Assembly: GCA_016930365.1 (NCBI GenBank)
Contig: JAFGGY010000210.1
Span: 1-43,954, forward strand
From: Prolixibacteraceae bacterium
GTDB lineage: Bacteria; Bacteroidota; Bacteroidia; Bacteroidales; Prolixibacteraceae
Direction of reading: 5' to 3'
Length of the DNA stretch: 43,954 bases
Shown piece after piece: positions 8,369 through 17,297 of this stretch. Both the position numbers and the translations under genes were made by a program. The notes under the pieces are model-generated. The model had not been told where the DNA came from. It ran no database searches and saw only the letters and a program-made list of their open reading frames with translations. Position 1 is the first letter of the stretch, and each line of letters opens with the position of its first letter.

Positions 8369-9505
8369 TTAAGCGATATGACTGGAAGCCATTCGTATAA
8401 ACAACTTTGGCAAAAACAACTGTTGATATTCGTCGTTGGGCTTAATTTTATTTTTAAATAGGATGTATAATTCAAGAGTAGTAGCCATAAATAAGCTGGC
8501 TCCAAAAATGGCTGCGGTTAACTGCCAAACATTTAAATATTTCTGCAAGAATAAACTACCAGCCATGAAAATAATATTATTCACAAAAATCACAATAGTA
8601 GCCTGTAAATGCGTCATACCCAAAGCCAACAAGCGATGATGAATATGATTTTTATCGGGCTTAAAAGGTGATTTTTTAGCAACGAAAACTCTCAACATGA
8701 AAACCCGAAGTACATCGAACAAGGGATAAACCAAAAAACCAATCAATACAGCGGGAACCGCCTTTATAACATGCACCCCGGTATAAACGGCGTTAAATTC
8801 GTTGAATTTAACAGCCAAAACAAAAATAAGTGTACCAATCAATAACGAGCCGGTATCGCCCATAAATACTTTGTGCCTGTGTCCAAATACATTGTAAATA
8901 AAGAAAGCCAGACAAGCTCCGGCCAACGAGAATGATATCAGCGCATACTCAGGCAGTCCAATAATTACAAACCAGATTCCAAAGACGGTTGCTATTTGAA
9001 TGGCGATTGACGATGCCAAACCATCAATACCGTCGATTAAGTTAAAACTGTTAATAATTACCACTCCAACAAAGAATGTTAAAAGAAGGGAAGGAATAAA
9101 ACCAAGCTGATTAATGCCAAGAAAGCCGTATAAATGAGACAACTTAAGGTTTGAAAATAAAGCAATTACAGCAATAGAAACAGCCATAGCAGTCAACTTC
9201 GAACGGGGAGAAATCCCCACTAAGTCGTCTTTTAGCCCGGTAAAAAATATAATTAACAAACTGGCAAATATATACTTCAAATCAAAAAATGGAAAACCGT
9301 CGCCCCCGAGGGTTACGCCAAGGGTAAGACCAATAAAAATGGCAATGCCGCCCAAATTAGGCACTACCGTTGTATTTAATTTTCGTGAATTTGGCTCATC
9401 AAATAATTTTTTAGCCCTCGACACCCTTACGATTTGGGGAATGCTGTAAGCCGTAAAGGCAAAAGCAATTATTGCAACGAGGATAAAATAAAATAAATTT
9501 TCCAT
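8369..9505 (-). CDS. WecA/MraY-type undecaprenyl-phosphate sugar-phosphate transferase
   Basis: This is a 378-residue polytopic membrane protein of the glycosyltransferase-4 superfamily. It moves an amino-sugar phosphate, probably GlcNAc-1-phosphate, from UDP to undecaprenyl phosphate to start O-antigen, capsule or other envelope glycan synthesis. Family marks appear in order: DDLVGISPRSKL, the loop NSFNLIDGIDGLA, HKVFMGDTGSL with the catalytic Asp region, and the late HIHHRLLALG histidine motif typical of WecA/TagO rather than MraY. About ten hydrophobic segments are visible. It is a single gene with its own promoter. The exact sugar is not determinable. Confidence 0.88.
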   Translation of the reverse strand: MENLFYFILVAIIAFAFTAYSIPQIVRVSRAKKLFDEPNSRKLNTTVVPNLGGIAIFIGLTLGVTLGGDGFPFFDLKYIFASLLIIFFTGLKDDLVGISPRSKLTAMAVSIAVIALFSNLKLSHLYGFLGINQLGFIPSLLLTFFVGVVIINSFNLIDGIDGLASSIAIQIATVFGIWFVIIGLPEYALISFSLAGACLAFFIYNVFGHRHKVFMGDTGSLLIGTLIFVLAVKFNEFNAVYTGVHVIKAVPAVLIGFLVYPLFDVLRVFMLRVFVAKKSPFKPDKNHIHHRLLALGMTHLQATIVIFVNNIIFMAGSLFLQKYLNVWQLTAAIFGASLFMATTLELYILFKNKIKPNDEYQQLFLPKLFIRMASSHIA

Positions 9506-9530
9506 AAGAGGTAGTGGTTTGTATCGAATG

Positions 9531-9561
9531 CAAATCTACAACATTTCATTATTAATGTAAA
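9531..9561 (-). promoter_or_regulatory. Promoter of the WecA-like gene
   Basis: On the minus strand TAGATTTG (9538 down to 9531) is a perfect -7 box, and TTTA stands 19 bp upstream (9561-9558), one mismatch from the -33 consensus. The predicted start leaves a leader of about 20 nt before the ATG at 9505. The rest of the gap up to 9762 is AT-rich and shows nothing else. Confidence 0.55.
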
Positions 9562-9762
9562 TAGCTTATTTATGAACTTATAATTAAATGTGTGAATGAT
9601 AACATTTATTGTGTGAACGACATCAAAATTTATGTAAATAATCGGTTCAATAAAATTCACAACACAAAACTTAAAGGGAAACACGAAAACAAACCAAAAG
9701 TTCAACAGATATAATTTGCCACAAGTAACCAGCAAACAAAATAAATTAAAATTTAAGACAAA

Positions 9763-10641
9763 TCATTCGGGCAAAATGCCTTGTAAATACTCTATCCAGG
9801 CCTGTGCGCCACGAAAGCGGGTTGAAAAAGTAGCAATTATTGATGCTTTTTGTAAAGCTTCTTCAAACTCGTAACCCTGCGAATAATAAAAGCACAATGC
9901 TCCATGAAGCACATCGCCGGCACCTAACGAATCAACTGCATCGGTTATTTCAACCGGAATTGTTCCCGTTGGAGTTATAATTGGTTCGCTGCCACGACTA
10001 ATGGCCATGTGCGACACTCCGAAATTTCGGGTAGCTTCAAATATTTGTTTGTAGGTAGTGCAACCGGGAGGTATGAAATTCGCCGAACAAACAGCTACAT
10101 CGACCAAGGGTAATATTTCGGGCATTTGAGGTTTCCAGCTTCCACCATCAAAAAGAACGGGCAAACCATTTTCGCGAGCCATTTTACATAAAGGCACTGC
10201 CAATTCGGGATAGAAACCATCGGTAAACACAAAATCGTAATCGGTCAAGTCCACAGAGGAGAGAGGTTTATCAATTTTCAAGTCAAGTGCATCGGGATGA
10301 TGCGTTACAATGGTTCGCTTGCTGTTTGAAACATTGGTAATAACCGTTGCCATAATCGGATGATAAGGCAGAGCTTGCATGGCATCAATCAGTTTTACAT
10401 TTTTAGCCTCAAATGCAATGGTTACAAAATCACTAAATTCGTTTTGACCAACGCAACTTAAAAAATCGGCATGCCCCGAAAGAGCAGCAAAAGCAATGGC
10501 AGCATTAGCCGCTGGTCCACCCGGCAAAACCAGTGGTGCTGCATCGGCTTTTAATTTGCTATCCTCGTGAGGATGTGCATCAACAAAATATTGAATATCG
10601 ACTGTGGTTAGCCCTACAAACAAGCCATTTTTTTCGACCAT
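9763..10641 (-). CDS. PfkB-family carbohydrate/nucleoside kinase
   Basis: This 292-residue protein has the ribokinase fold. The N-terminal substrate motif GGPAANAAIAF lies at about residues 41-51. The C-terminal PfkB signature DAVDSLGAGDVLHGAL carries the catalytic Asp at about 243. The family phosphorylates sugars such as ribose, fructose or 2-keto-3-deoxygluconate, or nucleosides; nothing in the sequence picks one. Only 9 bp separate it from the end of argB upstream, so the two are co-transcribed. A role linked to arginine synthesis is not evident. Confidence 0.85.
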   Translation of the reverse strand: MVEKNGLFVGLTTVDIQYFVDAHPHEDSKLKADAAPLVLPGGPAANAAIAFAALSGHADFLSCVGQNEFSDFVTIAFEAKNVKLIDAMQALPYHPIMATVITNVSNSKRTIVTHHPDALDLKIDKPLSSVDLTDYDFVFTDGFYPELAVPLCKMARENGLPVLFDGGSWKPQMPEILPLVDVAVCSANFIPPGCTTYKQIFEATRNFGVSHMAISRGSEPIITPTGTIPVEITDAVDSLGAGDVLHGALCFYYSQGYEFEEALQKASIIATFSTRFRGAQAWIEYLQGILPE

Positions 10642-10650
10642 ACATTCAAT

Positions 10651-11427
10651 CTAAAACCGAACCACGGTACGTTTAACCGAAGATTTTGTTAAATTATTGG
10701 CATTGGTAATTACAACACTCTTCACCCCATTACCCAAAGCCCTAAAGGCATTATCGAGTTTAGGAATCATTCCGGCTGCAATGGTTCCATCTTCTTTGTA
10801 CTGGCGATAAAGTTGCATATCGAGTTCGTGAATTATCGATGAATCGTCGTCGGGATTGGAAAGAACGCCGTCTTTTTCGAAGCAATAGACGAGGTTAACA
10901 TTAAAATGTTCGCTTAAGCCAATAGCCAATTCCGAAGCAATGGTATCGGCATTGGTGTTCAGCAGCATTCCTTTTCCATTGTGGGTAAGCGGAGCTATAA
11001 CCGGCGTAACACCCTGGTCGAGCAACAAACGCAACTCGTCGGTATTAACATCCACCACATCGCCCACAAAGCCATAATCAATTTCTTTAACCGGGCGTTT
11101 TACCGAGCGGATAATATCCATATCGGCACCACAAAAGCCAACGGCATTGCACCCAAGCGATTGCAACCCGGCTACAATATTTTTATTTACGAGCCCGGCA
11201 TAAACCATGGTAACCACATCGAGCATGGGTTTATCGGTTATGCGTCGTCCATCAACCATTTTTGTTTCGATGTTCAACTGTTTGGCAATGGCTGTAGCCG
11301 AACGCCCACCACCGTGAACCAATACTTTGTTTCCCGAAATTGAATTAAAATCGGCCAATAGCTGTTTCAACGATTGCTCTTCTTCGACAATTTTCCCACC
11401 AACTTTTACTAAGGTAAGTTTATCCAT
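10651..11427 (-). CDS. argB: N-acylglutamate kinase
   Basis: ArgB phosphorylates N-acetyl- (or N-succinyl-) glutamate, the second arginine step. From the ATG at 11427 the protein has 258 residues, normal for the family. Visible segments are VKVGGKIVEE at the N-terminus (the ATP-binding Lys), VHGGGRSAT for the acylglutamate site, the central LLNTNADTIASELA stretch, and AAGMIPKLDNA near the C-terminus. I preferred 11427 over upstream in-frame starts because the -7 box lies at 11444-11451. It is separated from the rest of the arg genes and pairs with a PfkB kinase. Confidence 0.94.
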   Translation of the reverse strand: MDKLTLVKVGGKIVEEEQSLKQLLADFNSISGNKVLVHGGGRSATAIAKQLNIETKMVDGRRITDKPMLDVVTMVYAGLVNKNIVAGLQSLGCNAVGFCGADMDIIRSVKRPVKEIDYGFVGDVVDVNTDELRLLLDQGVTPVIAPLTHNGKGMLLNTNADTIASELAIGLSEHFNVNLVYCFEKDGVLSNPDDDSSIIHELDMQLYRQYKEDGTIAAGMIPKLDNAFRALGNGVKSVVITNANNLTKSSVKRTVVRF

Positions 11428-11443
11428 GGTTTTAATTTTTGCA

Positions 11444-11473
11444 CAAAAATACACGAAAATAGAGTATCGGCAA
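11444..11473 (-). promoter_or_regulatory. argB-pfkB promoter
   Basis: On the minus strand TATTTTTG spans 11451 to 11444. TTG (11473-11471) stands 19 bp upstream, matching the Bacteroidetes -33/-7 arrangement. The leader before the argB ATG would be about ten bases. I see no ARG-box-like palindrome here, in contrast to argR. Confidence 0.6.
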
Positions 11474-11538
11474 GAAATATTTTTTGAGGAAGTGACTGAA
11501 TGCCTAAAGCCGAATCAGAATCAAGCTACTTTCGTTTT

Positions 11539-12732
11539 TTAATATAAAAACCCAAACAACCACAATGGGATTATATTCATTGCACCAATTTCAATGTCAT
11601 CTTTTACAATGAATCCATTTTTAGTGTCTTTAATTTGTTTCATTTGCTTATTCTTGCCCCCTACTTCAAATGTGTAAATATTATCAACTAAAAAATCTCC
11701 GGTTTCAGGAAGCGTAATATGGTGAAAGTTTCCGGTTTGATTCGCAAAAAATGTTTCACGAAGCGTTCCCTTTTCTGTATTATCTCCACCTATTGCAAAC
11801 AGAATATTTGTATTTTTCAAATAGATTTTGTCGGGCTTAGATAGATAACTTATTTCTTTACTATTTTTATTTACCTGTTTGATTAACTGCGACTTCTCAA
11901 GAAGATTTAATGCCCGAATCAAAAATGGACGAGACAATCCAATTTTTTCACTTAAGCGGGAAATATTCGGGACATAAGGCACACTTGTCGAAATGGAATA
12001 CAATAACATCTTCAACTTAACAACATTGCCATAATCAAGGTTTTCAATTGATTGGAGGTCGAGTTCAAGAATCAAATTAATGGTAGCTAAGAGCTTCTGA
12101 TAATAGACATCCACCCCTTCGATAAAATATGGATACTGACCATGTTTAAGGTAATTATTAAACTCGTAAACAGGCTTTATGAATTTCAATAATTCCCTGG
12201 CAATTAATTTATGATTTTCAACTATTTCACTTAAAGAATATGAAGGAAGATTCATTCCACTTAACATGTTTATGTATTCGCGTAATGATAACTCAGGCAA
12301 AATATACGATACCACTCTTCGGCTCAAATCCGATTCTGCATTGTAAATATCCAATATCGATGAGGATGTAAAAACAACATTTACACCAGGAATATCGTCA
12401 TAAATCAATTTAAGCTCTCGCGACCAATTCGGGTATTTATGTACCTCATCAAGAAACAAATACTCACCTTTGTTCAATGCAAATTTTTCAGCCAACTCAT
12501 ATAGTGATTTATCCTGAAAAAAGAGGTCATCCATAGCAACATAAAGTGCATTAACGCCGTCATCGGTCAGCCTTTTTGCATGTTGAAGCAACAATGTAGT
12601 TTTCCCGGTTCCTCTTGCCCCTTTTATTGCCACTATCCGATGTTTGCTATAATCTACATCAAATAAAAATCGCTTAAAGCTGAGGTTGACGTTATCAATT
12701 TTTGCTTGTGATTTAAGAAATATGCGCTCCAT
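11539..12732 (-). CDS. AAA-family ATPase with DUF4143 domain
   Basis: This protein of about 397 residues belongs to the large and poorly understood group of AAA_14/DUF4143 ATPases. It has a Walker A motif (IKGARGTGKTTLL, about residues 25-37 from the chosen start), a Walker B-like LFLDEVHKYPNW, a sensor-like VVFTSSSILD, and a C-terminal winged-helix/nuclease-like region ending in GGKNKQMKQIKD. Roles proposed for relatives are vague, and partners are not evident here. The ATG at 12732 is preferred to that at 12765 because a -7 box (12753-12760) lies between them. It looks more AT-rich than its neighbours and may be acquired; this was judged by eye. Confidence 0.8.
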   Translation of the reverse strand: MERIFLKSQAKIDNVNLSFKRFLFDVDYSKHRIVAIKGARGTGKTTLLLQHAKRLTDDGVNALYVAMDDLFFQDKSLYELAEKFALNKGEYLFLDEVHKYPNWSRELKLIYDDIPGVNVVFTSSSILDIYNAESDLSRRVVSYILPELSLREYINMLSGMNLPSYSLSEIVENHKLIARELLKFIKPVYEFNNYLKHGQYPYFIEGVDVYYQKLLATINLILELDLQSIENLDYGNVVKLKMLLYSISTSVPYVPNISRLSEKIGLSRPFLIRALNLLEKSQLIKQVNKNSKEISYLSKPDKIYLKNTNILFAIGGDNTEKGTLRETFFANQTGNFHHITLPETGDFLVDNIYTFEVGGKNKQMKQIKDTKNGFIVKDDIEIGAMNIIPLWLFGFLY

Positions 12733-12752
12733 GGTTTGCAATTGATTATTTA

Positions 12753-12760
12753 CAAATATA
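12753..12760 (-). promoter_or_regulatory. -7 box of the AAA ATPase gene
   Basis: TATATTTG on the minus strand matches TAnnTTTG exactly. No good -33 element is seen 19-21 bp upstream. Its position between two possible ATGs decides for the downstream start at 12732, leaving a leader of about 14 nt. Confidence 0.45.
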
Positions 12761-12876
12761 ACCATTTTTTGTAATTACACATTAACAGTTTTGCACTTTT
12801 TTTGTTAATCGTCAAATACAAAATCACAAGCACACATCCTTTCTAAAAAAAAGCACAACAGATGTTACAGATTCTG

Positions 12877-15816
12877 TTATTCAAACAATTCCATCACCTC
12901 GTCGGCATTAACACTATCGAACGGACTTTTAGAGCGGATAAACTGCTCAGCCAGAGCCGCTTTTCGTTCCTGCAATTTCAGTATTTTTTCTTCGATAGAT
13001 GATTCGGTGATGTAACGGTACACAAACACCTTTTTATCCTGCCCAATCCGGTGGGCACGGCTAATCGCCTGGTTTTCGGCTGCCGGATTCCACCATGGGT
13101 CGAGTATCATTATATAATCGGCCGCAGTGAGGTTCAGTCCAACTCCACCGGCTTTTAAGGAAATCAGGAAAAATCGTTTTTCGGTATCGTTTTGAAACTC
13201 GTCGATAGCCTTTTTACGGTCGCGCGTTTTTCCGGTTAACATACTGTAGCCCCATCCTCGCTGCTGAAACTCGGTTTCGAATAGTTGGAGATGCTTAACA
13301 AACGACGAAAAAATCAGCACCTTATGTTTTTCGGCAAACAAATCCTCAAGATGCTCAAAAACCAGTTCAAATTTACCCGATGATGCATTATCGTGAGCCA
13401 TCAATTTAGGATGATTAGCCAACTGCCTCAAACGGGTAAGCCCCTGCAGTATTAATATTGCAGATTTTGAAAGCCCTTTTACTTTTATATCCTTTAGTAT
13501 TGTAGAACGAATGCTGTTTTTTTCCTTCTCGTATATCGCCGCCTGCTCATCGCTCATTTCGCAATACTGCACCAGTTCAGTTTTAGAAGGCAGGTCTTTA
13601 GCTACTTCCTCCTTGGTTCGTCTAAGTAAAAACGGGTCGATTATCCGATACAACAGCTCCTGCTTATCTTCGTCGGAATTTTTCTCAATGGGCACTATAA
13701 ATTCATCGCGAAAAACCTTCTGGCTTCCCAGCATTCCTTTGTTCAAGAAGTTGAATTGCGACCATAAATCCGATAAGCTGTTTTCGATGGGCGTACCGGT
13801 TAAAACCAGCTTCTTTTTCGAATTTAGCTTACAAACAGCCTGATAAGTTTTCGAATCGGAATTTTTGATATTCTGACTTTCATCTAAAATGATGTAATTA
13901 AATTTGGCATTGCCGAACATGTCGTAATCGTTTCGAATGGTACCATAAGTGGTTAAAAATACATCGTAGTAATCGACTAAGGTTTGCATGTTTCCTTCGC
14001 GACGGCGTTGCCCCCCAACATGCAAATATACCTTTAATGAAGGCGCAAACTTTTGAATTTCGTTTTGCCAGTTATGAACCAGCGAAGTAGGCAAAACAAT
14101 AAGCGAGGCTGAAGCTTTCTTTTCGGCCTGTTCAAAAAGGCTGGCCATTCCGGTTTCGTCAATTACCGGACAAAAACTTCCAGCATTTTCTTTTTCAAAT
14201 AGCAGCAACGATAAGGTTTGTATGGTTTTTCCAAGCCCCATATCGTCGGCCAGGCATCCTCCAAATTCAAGCTCCGACAAATAGCGCATCCATGAGTAGC
14301 CTTCGAGCTGATAATCGCGCAACGTTGCATTTAATGATTGTGGTGCAGAGTAAACCGAAAACGATTTCTGACTGATTTTTTCAAACACACCGCTTAGCTT
14401 GTTTTTTAAATTACGAACAGCCTGCTTACTTAAAGCACGATAATGATGGCGGGCAAGTTTCAATTGCTCACCGTCGCCGCGTGCAAACAACATTAACGCA
14501 CTGTATTCGTTAAACCATTCGGTCGGCAACAGGGCAACATTGCCATTGGGCAAAACAAATTCGCGCCTACGCTCAACAATATTCTTTTTAAACCGAATAA
14601 AAGGAATTTCAAATTCGCCAATACGTACAACAGCATAAACATCGAACCAATCGTTGTTTATTTTACTTTCGATATGCAGTGAAATTTCGCCAATAAAATA
14701 ATTCTGCGAAAGATTTTGACGAACTTCTATCCCCTTTTCGTTAAGCGCCTCACCATATTGGTTTATCCAACTTATAATGAAATAATTATCATTTGGTTCG
14801 TTGGGTAAATTTTCGACATTAAAACGTAAAACATCGCCCGTAAGGTCGAATCCATACTCCGATAGAAAGAAGATTACTGAACGTTCCCATTTATAATCAC
14901 GATGATGTTTGTAGAATTTAAAAATCCCGTTTTCCTTAACCAGTTCAACCTTAACATCCTCGGTTCGTCCGGCTTTAAACTGTTTATCGCCATACTGAAA
15001 AATCAGAATCAGCATAGGTTCGAGATTTAAATCTTGTTCAATCGAGATAATAGCCTTTTTTTTAGAATCGACCTTTTCAATTTCGAAAGCATTACTGCAC
15101 ACATCGTTAGCGCTCACAATTCCATGCACGAATGTTTTTAGATATTTCTCTTTAATGGTTGCCGGCACCGAAATGCACTCCTTTTTCAGAAACGGAGAAA
15201 GTCGCTTCGAGGTCAGCGATTCGAACCAGTACAAACGGTTGGCCATCACCATACGACAGGGCGAGTTGGCGATAATAATGGGATTGCGGTTTAAAATTCG
15301 AACCGCTTGGCCGTTTTGTTTAATTTCAAGCCGATAGTTAAACCCTTCGCCTTCGGTTATAAAATGGAAAACAGCCTCGGCAGGTTCCGGCTCAATTAGA
15401 ATTCGGTCTTCGTCGTATATATTGTTGTATTTTACAGGTTTAAAATACAGGCCAACCTTGTACTTCCGGATAATATCGACACAAGCAACAAGCTGTTTGT
15501 CGATAAAAGGAAAAACAAAATCGTTAAAATACGAGGTATCCACATTGTTGAAGAAAGTTGTAATGCTTTTCTCTCTCGAAAAACGTCGTGCCAGGTTTTC
15601 ATCGCTATACTTCTCCGTTAATTTCACCAATTCCTTTTCGGCTGCTGAAAAACTTTCGGGATTATCCTCAACATCCCTCATCGAAACAAAGGAATCGAGC
15701 GTATAAAATGCGCCATGCTGATTTTTTCGCATAAAGCATGGCTGCAACAAATACCCCAACACACGGTGTTCGGTTAAAGCAACAATGAAAGAATGTGGTT
15801 TATCGAACTCGTCCAC
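12877..15816 (-). CDS. SNF2-family DEAD/DEAH-box helicase
   Basis: This 979-residue protein is a bacterial Swi2/Snf2 ATPase. The C-terminal half holds the two-lobed motor: motif I LADDMGLGKTIQTL (about residue 525), motif II DESQNIKN in place of DEAH, motif III LTGTPIENSLSDLW, and motifs V-VI SLKAGGVGLNL and NQAISRAHRIGQ. The N-terminal half (about 1-480) is a long accessory region with no recognisable catalytic motif. Relatives remodel protein-DNA complexes or recycle RNA polymerase; the client here is unknown. The start codon is GTG; an in-frame stop lies nine codons upstream and no ATG intervenes. No defence-island neighbours accompany it. Confidence 0.9.
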   Translation of the reverse strand: MDEFDKPHSFIVALTEHRVLGYLLQPCFMRKNQHGAFYTLDSFVSMRDVEDNPESFSAAEKELVKLTEKYSDENLARRFSREKSITTFFNNVDTSYFNDFVFPFIDKQLVACVDIIRKYKVGLYFKPVKYNNIYDEDRILIEPEPAEAVFHFITEGEGFNYRLEIKQNGQAVRILNRNPIIIANSPCRMVMANRLYWFESLTSKRLSPFLKKECISVPATIKEKYLKTFVHGIVSANDVCSNAFEIEKVDSKKKAIISIEQDLNLEPMLILIFQYGDKQFKAGRTEDVKVELVKENGIFKFYKHHRDYKWERSVIFFLSEYGFDLTGDVLRFNVENLPNEPNDNYFIISWINQYGEALNEKGIEVRQNLSQNYFIGEISLHIESKINNDWFDVYAVVRIGEFEIPFIRFKKNIVERRREFVLPNGNVALLPTEWFNEYSALMLFARGDGEQLKLARHHYRALSKQAVRNLKNKLSGVFEKISQKSFSVYSAPQSLNATLRDYQLEGYSWMRYLSELEFGGCLADDMGLGKTIQTLSLLLFEKENAGSFCPVIDETGMASLFEQAEKKASASLIVLPTSLVHNWQNEIQKFAPSLKVYLHVGGQRRREGNMQTLVDYYDVFLTTYGTIRNDYDMFGNAKFNYIILDESQNIKNSDSKTYQAVCKLNSKKKLVLTGTPIENSLSDLWSQFNFLNKGMLGSQKVFRDEFIVPIEKNSDEDKQELLYRIIDPFLLRRTKEEVAKDLPSKTELVQYCEMSDEQAAIYEKEKNSIRSTILKDIKVKGLSKSAILILQGLTRLRQLANHPKLMAHDNASSGKFELVFEHLEDLFAEKHKVLIFSSFVKHLQLFETEFQQRGWGYSMLTGKTRDRKKAIDEFQNDTEKRFFLISLKAGGVGLNLTAADYIMILDPWWNPAAENQAISRAHRIGQDKKVFVYRYITESSIEEKILKLQERKAALAEQFIRSKSPFDSVNADEVMELFE

Positions 15817-15870
15817 AACTAAAAAATGATATTTATTATTTCAACTAAAAATGAAAACAGAAAAACGAAA

Positions 15871-16203
15871 TCAGCCTGCACAATCGACACATACTTTCGA
15901 TTCGGGCATTAACATAACTCGCTCTTTTTGAATCATTTTTCCACATTTTATACACTTTCCAAAATCAGGATTATTTATATCCCTCAACGCCGATTCGATG
16001 CTTTTCAAGTGAACAATTTTTTTACGCAATGCCGCTTCGTTTACACTACGATTGTTAATGGCATCCATACGACTGACACGACCAACAGCCGAATCAAGTC
16101 CCTCGGGAATAACCATTTCCTTTAATTCGGCTATTTGCTTCTCAAGCCTCGATTGTTTGTTTTTCAACAATTCCTCTACTTGTTTATTATAATTCAAATC
16201 CAT
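15871..16203 (-). CDS. DksA/TraR-family zinc-finger protein
   Basis: This 110-residue protein has an N-terminal coiled-coil helical stretch (about 1-75, rich in Lys/Glu) and a C-terminal zinc ribbon of the form C-x2-C-x17-C-x2-C, seen as CIKCGK and CVDC. That architecture is DksA/TraR, which enters the secondary channel of RNA polymerase. The acidic DxxDxA tip of true DksA is not obvious, so it may be a shorter relative with a different role. The ATG at 16203 is chosen; the extended frame to 16233 begins with TTG. It lies 54 bp upstream of the SNF2 gene on the same strand. Confidence 0.8.
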   Translation of the reverse strand: MDLNYNKQVEELLKNKQSRLEKQIAELKEMVIPEGLDSAVGRVSRMDAINNRSVNEAALRKKIVHLKSIESALRDINNPDFGKCIKCGKMIQKERVMLMPESKVCVDCAG

Positions 16204-16374
16204 CGCTAATTTTATATATTCAAGCCGATTCAACTATTCACTTTTCACAGCTCGTTTCGAACAGAAAAACTTCAAATATATAAAAGGATTCTAAACCGTG
16301 TTACGTGAAACCCTTAAAAGGAACAAAAAAGTAACATTTGACACATAAAAATAGACAAGTCACAAAAGTTGAAT

Positions 16375-16382
16375 TATTTTTG
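16375..16382 (+). promoter_or_regulatory. -7 box of the nfnAB-like genes
   Basis: TATTTTTG matches TAnnTTTG exactly. No TTG element is found at the right distance upstream. The implied transcription start near 16389 rules out the upstream in-frame start at 16338 and supports the ATG at 16419. Confidence 0.45.
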
Positions 16383-16418
16383 CACATTCAAACCGTTATA
16401 TCTACAAATTCAAACTTC

Positions 16419-17243
16419 ATGAATCGTATAGTTGACAAAGAATTTTTATCTGAAAATGTTGTTAAAATAGTAGTGGAAGCCCCGTTAATTGCTAAATCGC
16501 GCAAACCGGGCAATTTCATTATTCTTCGTATATCCGATAAAGGCGAACGAATTCCGCTTACCATTGCTGCTGCCGACGAGGAAAAAGGCACTATTACTCT
16601 CATTGCTCAAAAAGTGGGAGTTAGCACCGAAAAACTGGCTAAAATGGAAGTAGGCGATTCGTTGCACGACCTGGTTGGCCCACTTGGTAAAGCTACCGAA
16701 ATCAGTAAAATCGGAACTATTTTAGCTTGTGGCGGAGGAGTTGGTATTGCCCCGCTGCTGCCTATTGTCGAAGGGTTTAAAAAAGCAGGCAACCGTGTAA
16801 TTTCGGTGCTGGCAGCCCGAAGTAAAGATTTGATTATACTCGAAGACGAAATGCGCAAGTGGAGCGACGAGGTAATTATTATGACCGACGATGGCTCGCA
16901 CGGAACCAAAGGATTGGTTACCGAAGGTGCCGAAATGGTCATCAAGCGCGAAAAAGTTGACGAATGCATTGCTATTGGCCCTGCAATTATGATGAAATTC
17001 ACTTCGCTTTTGACCAAAAAATACGATATACCCACACAAGCCAGCCTTAACTCAATAATGGTTGACGGTACCGGAATGTGTGGAGCCTGCCGTGTTACCG
17101 TTGGTGGAAAAACAAAATTCACCTGCGTTGACGGTCCCGAATTCGACGCGCATCAAATTGATTTTGACGAAATGATGATGCGTCTTGGCGGATACCGCGA
17201 AGAAGAAAAAAAGGATTATGAACGCTTTATGAGCCAAGTATAA
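16419..17243 (+). CDS. NfnA-like FAD/[2Fe-2S] oxidoreductase subunit
   Basis: This 274-residue protein matches the small subunit of NfnAB/SudAB (transhydrogenase or sulfide dehydrogenase alpha), related to PyrK. An FAD-binding ferredoxin-reductase domain (about 1-100, with RIPLTIAAAD) is followed by an NAD(P) domain (ACGGGVGIAPLLP). The C-terminal [2Fe-2S] site is DGTGMCGACRV with a third cysteine in FTCVDGP; one Asp plus three Cys is the known Nfn ligand set. It is 54 bp upstream of the large subunit. Together they could bifurcate electrons between NADPH, NADH and ferredoxin. Sulfide dehydrogenase activity is the alternative. Confidence 0.88.
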   Translation: MNRIVDKEFLSENVVKIVVEAPLIAKSRKPGNFIILRISDKGERIPLTIAAADEEKGTITLIAQKVGVSTEKLAKMEVGDSLHDLVGPLGKATEISKIGTILACGGGVGIAPLLPIVEGFKKAGNRVISVLAARSKDLIILEDEMRKWSDEVIIMTDDGSHGTKGLVTEGAEMVIKREKVDECIAIGPAIMMKFTSLLTKKYDIPTQASLNSIMVDGTGMCGACRVTVGGKTKFTCVDGPEFDAHQIDFDEMMMRLGGYREEEKKDYERFMSQV

Positions 17244-17297
17244 AAGCATTGTAAAAATCCAATCATTATTCATAATTAAGCGACAAAAAATTCAACA

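Noticed and set aside
11444-11480. ARG box upstream of argB
   Set aside because: No TGAAT/ATTCA half-site pair with the right spacing could be found.
12877-15816. Defence island around the SNF2 helicase
   Set aside because: No nuclease, methylase or other defence gene is adjacent; neighbours are a DksA-like protein and a DUF4143 ATPase.
16607-17122. 171-codon minus-strand frame opposite the nfnA-like gene
   Set aside because: A shadow of a well-conserved gene; Ser/Pro/Thr-rich with no recognisable motif.
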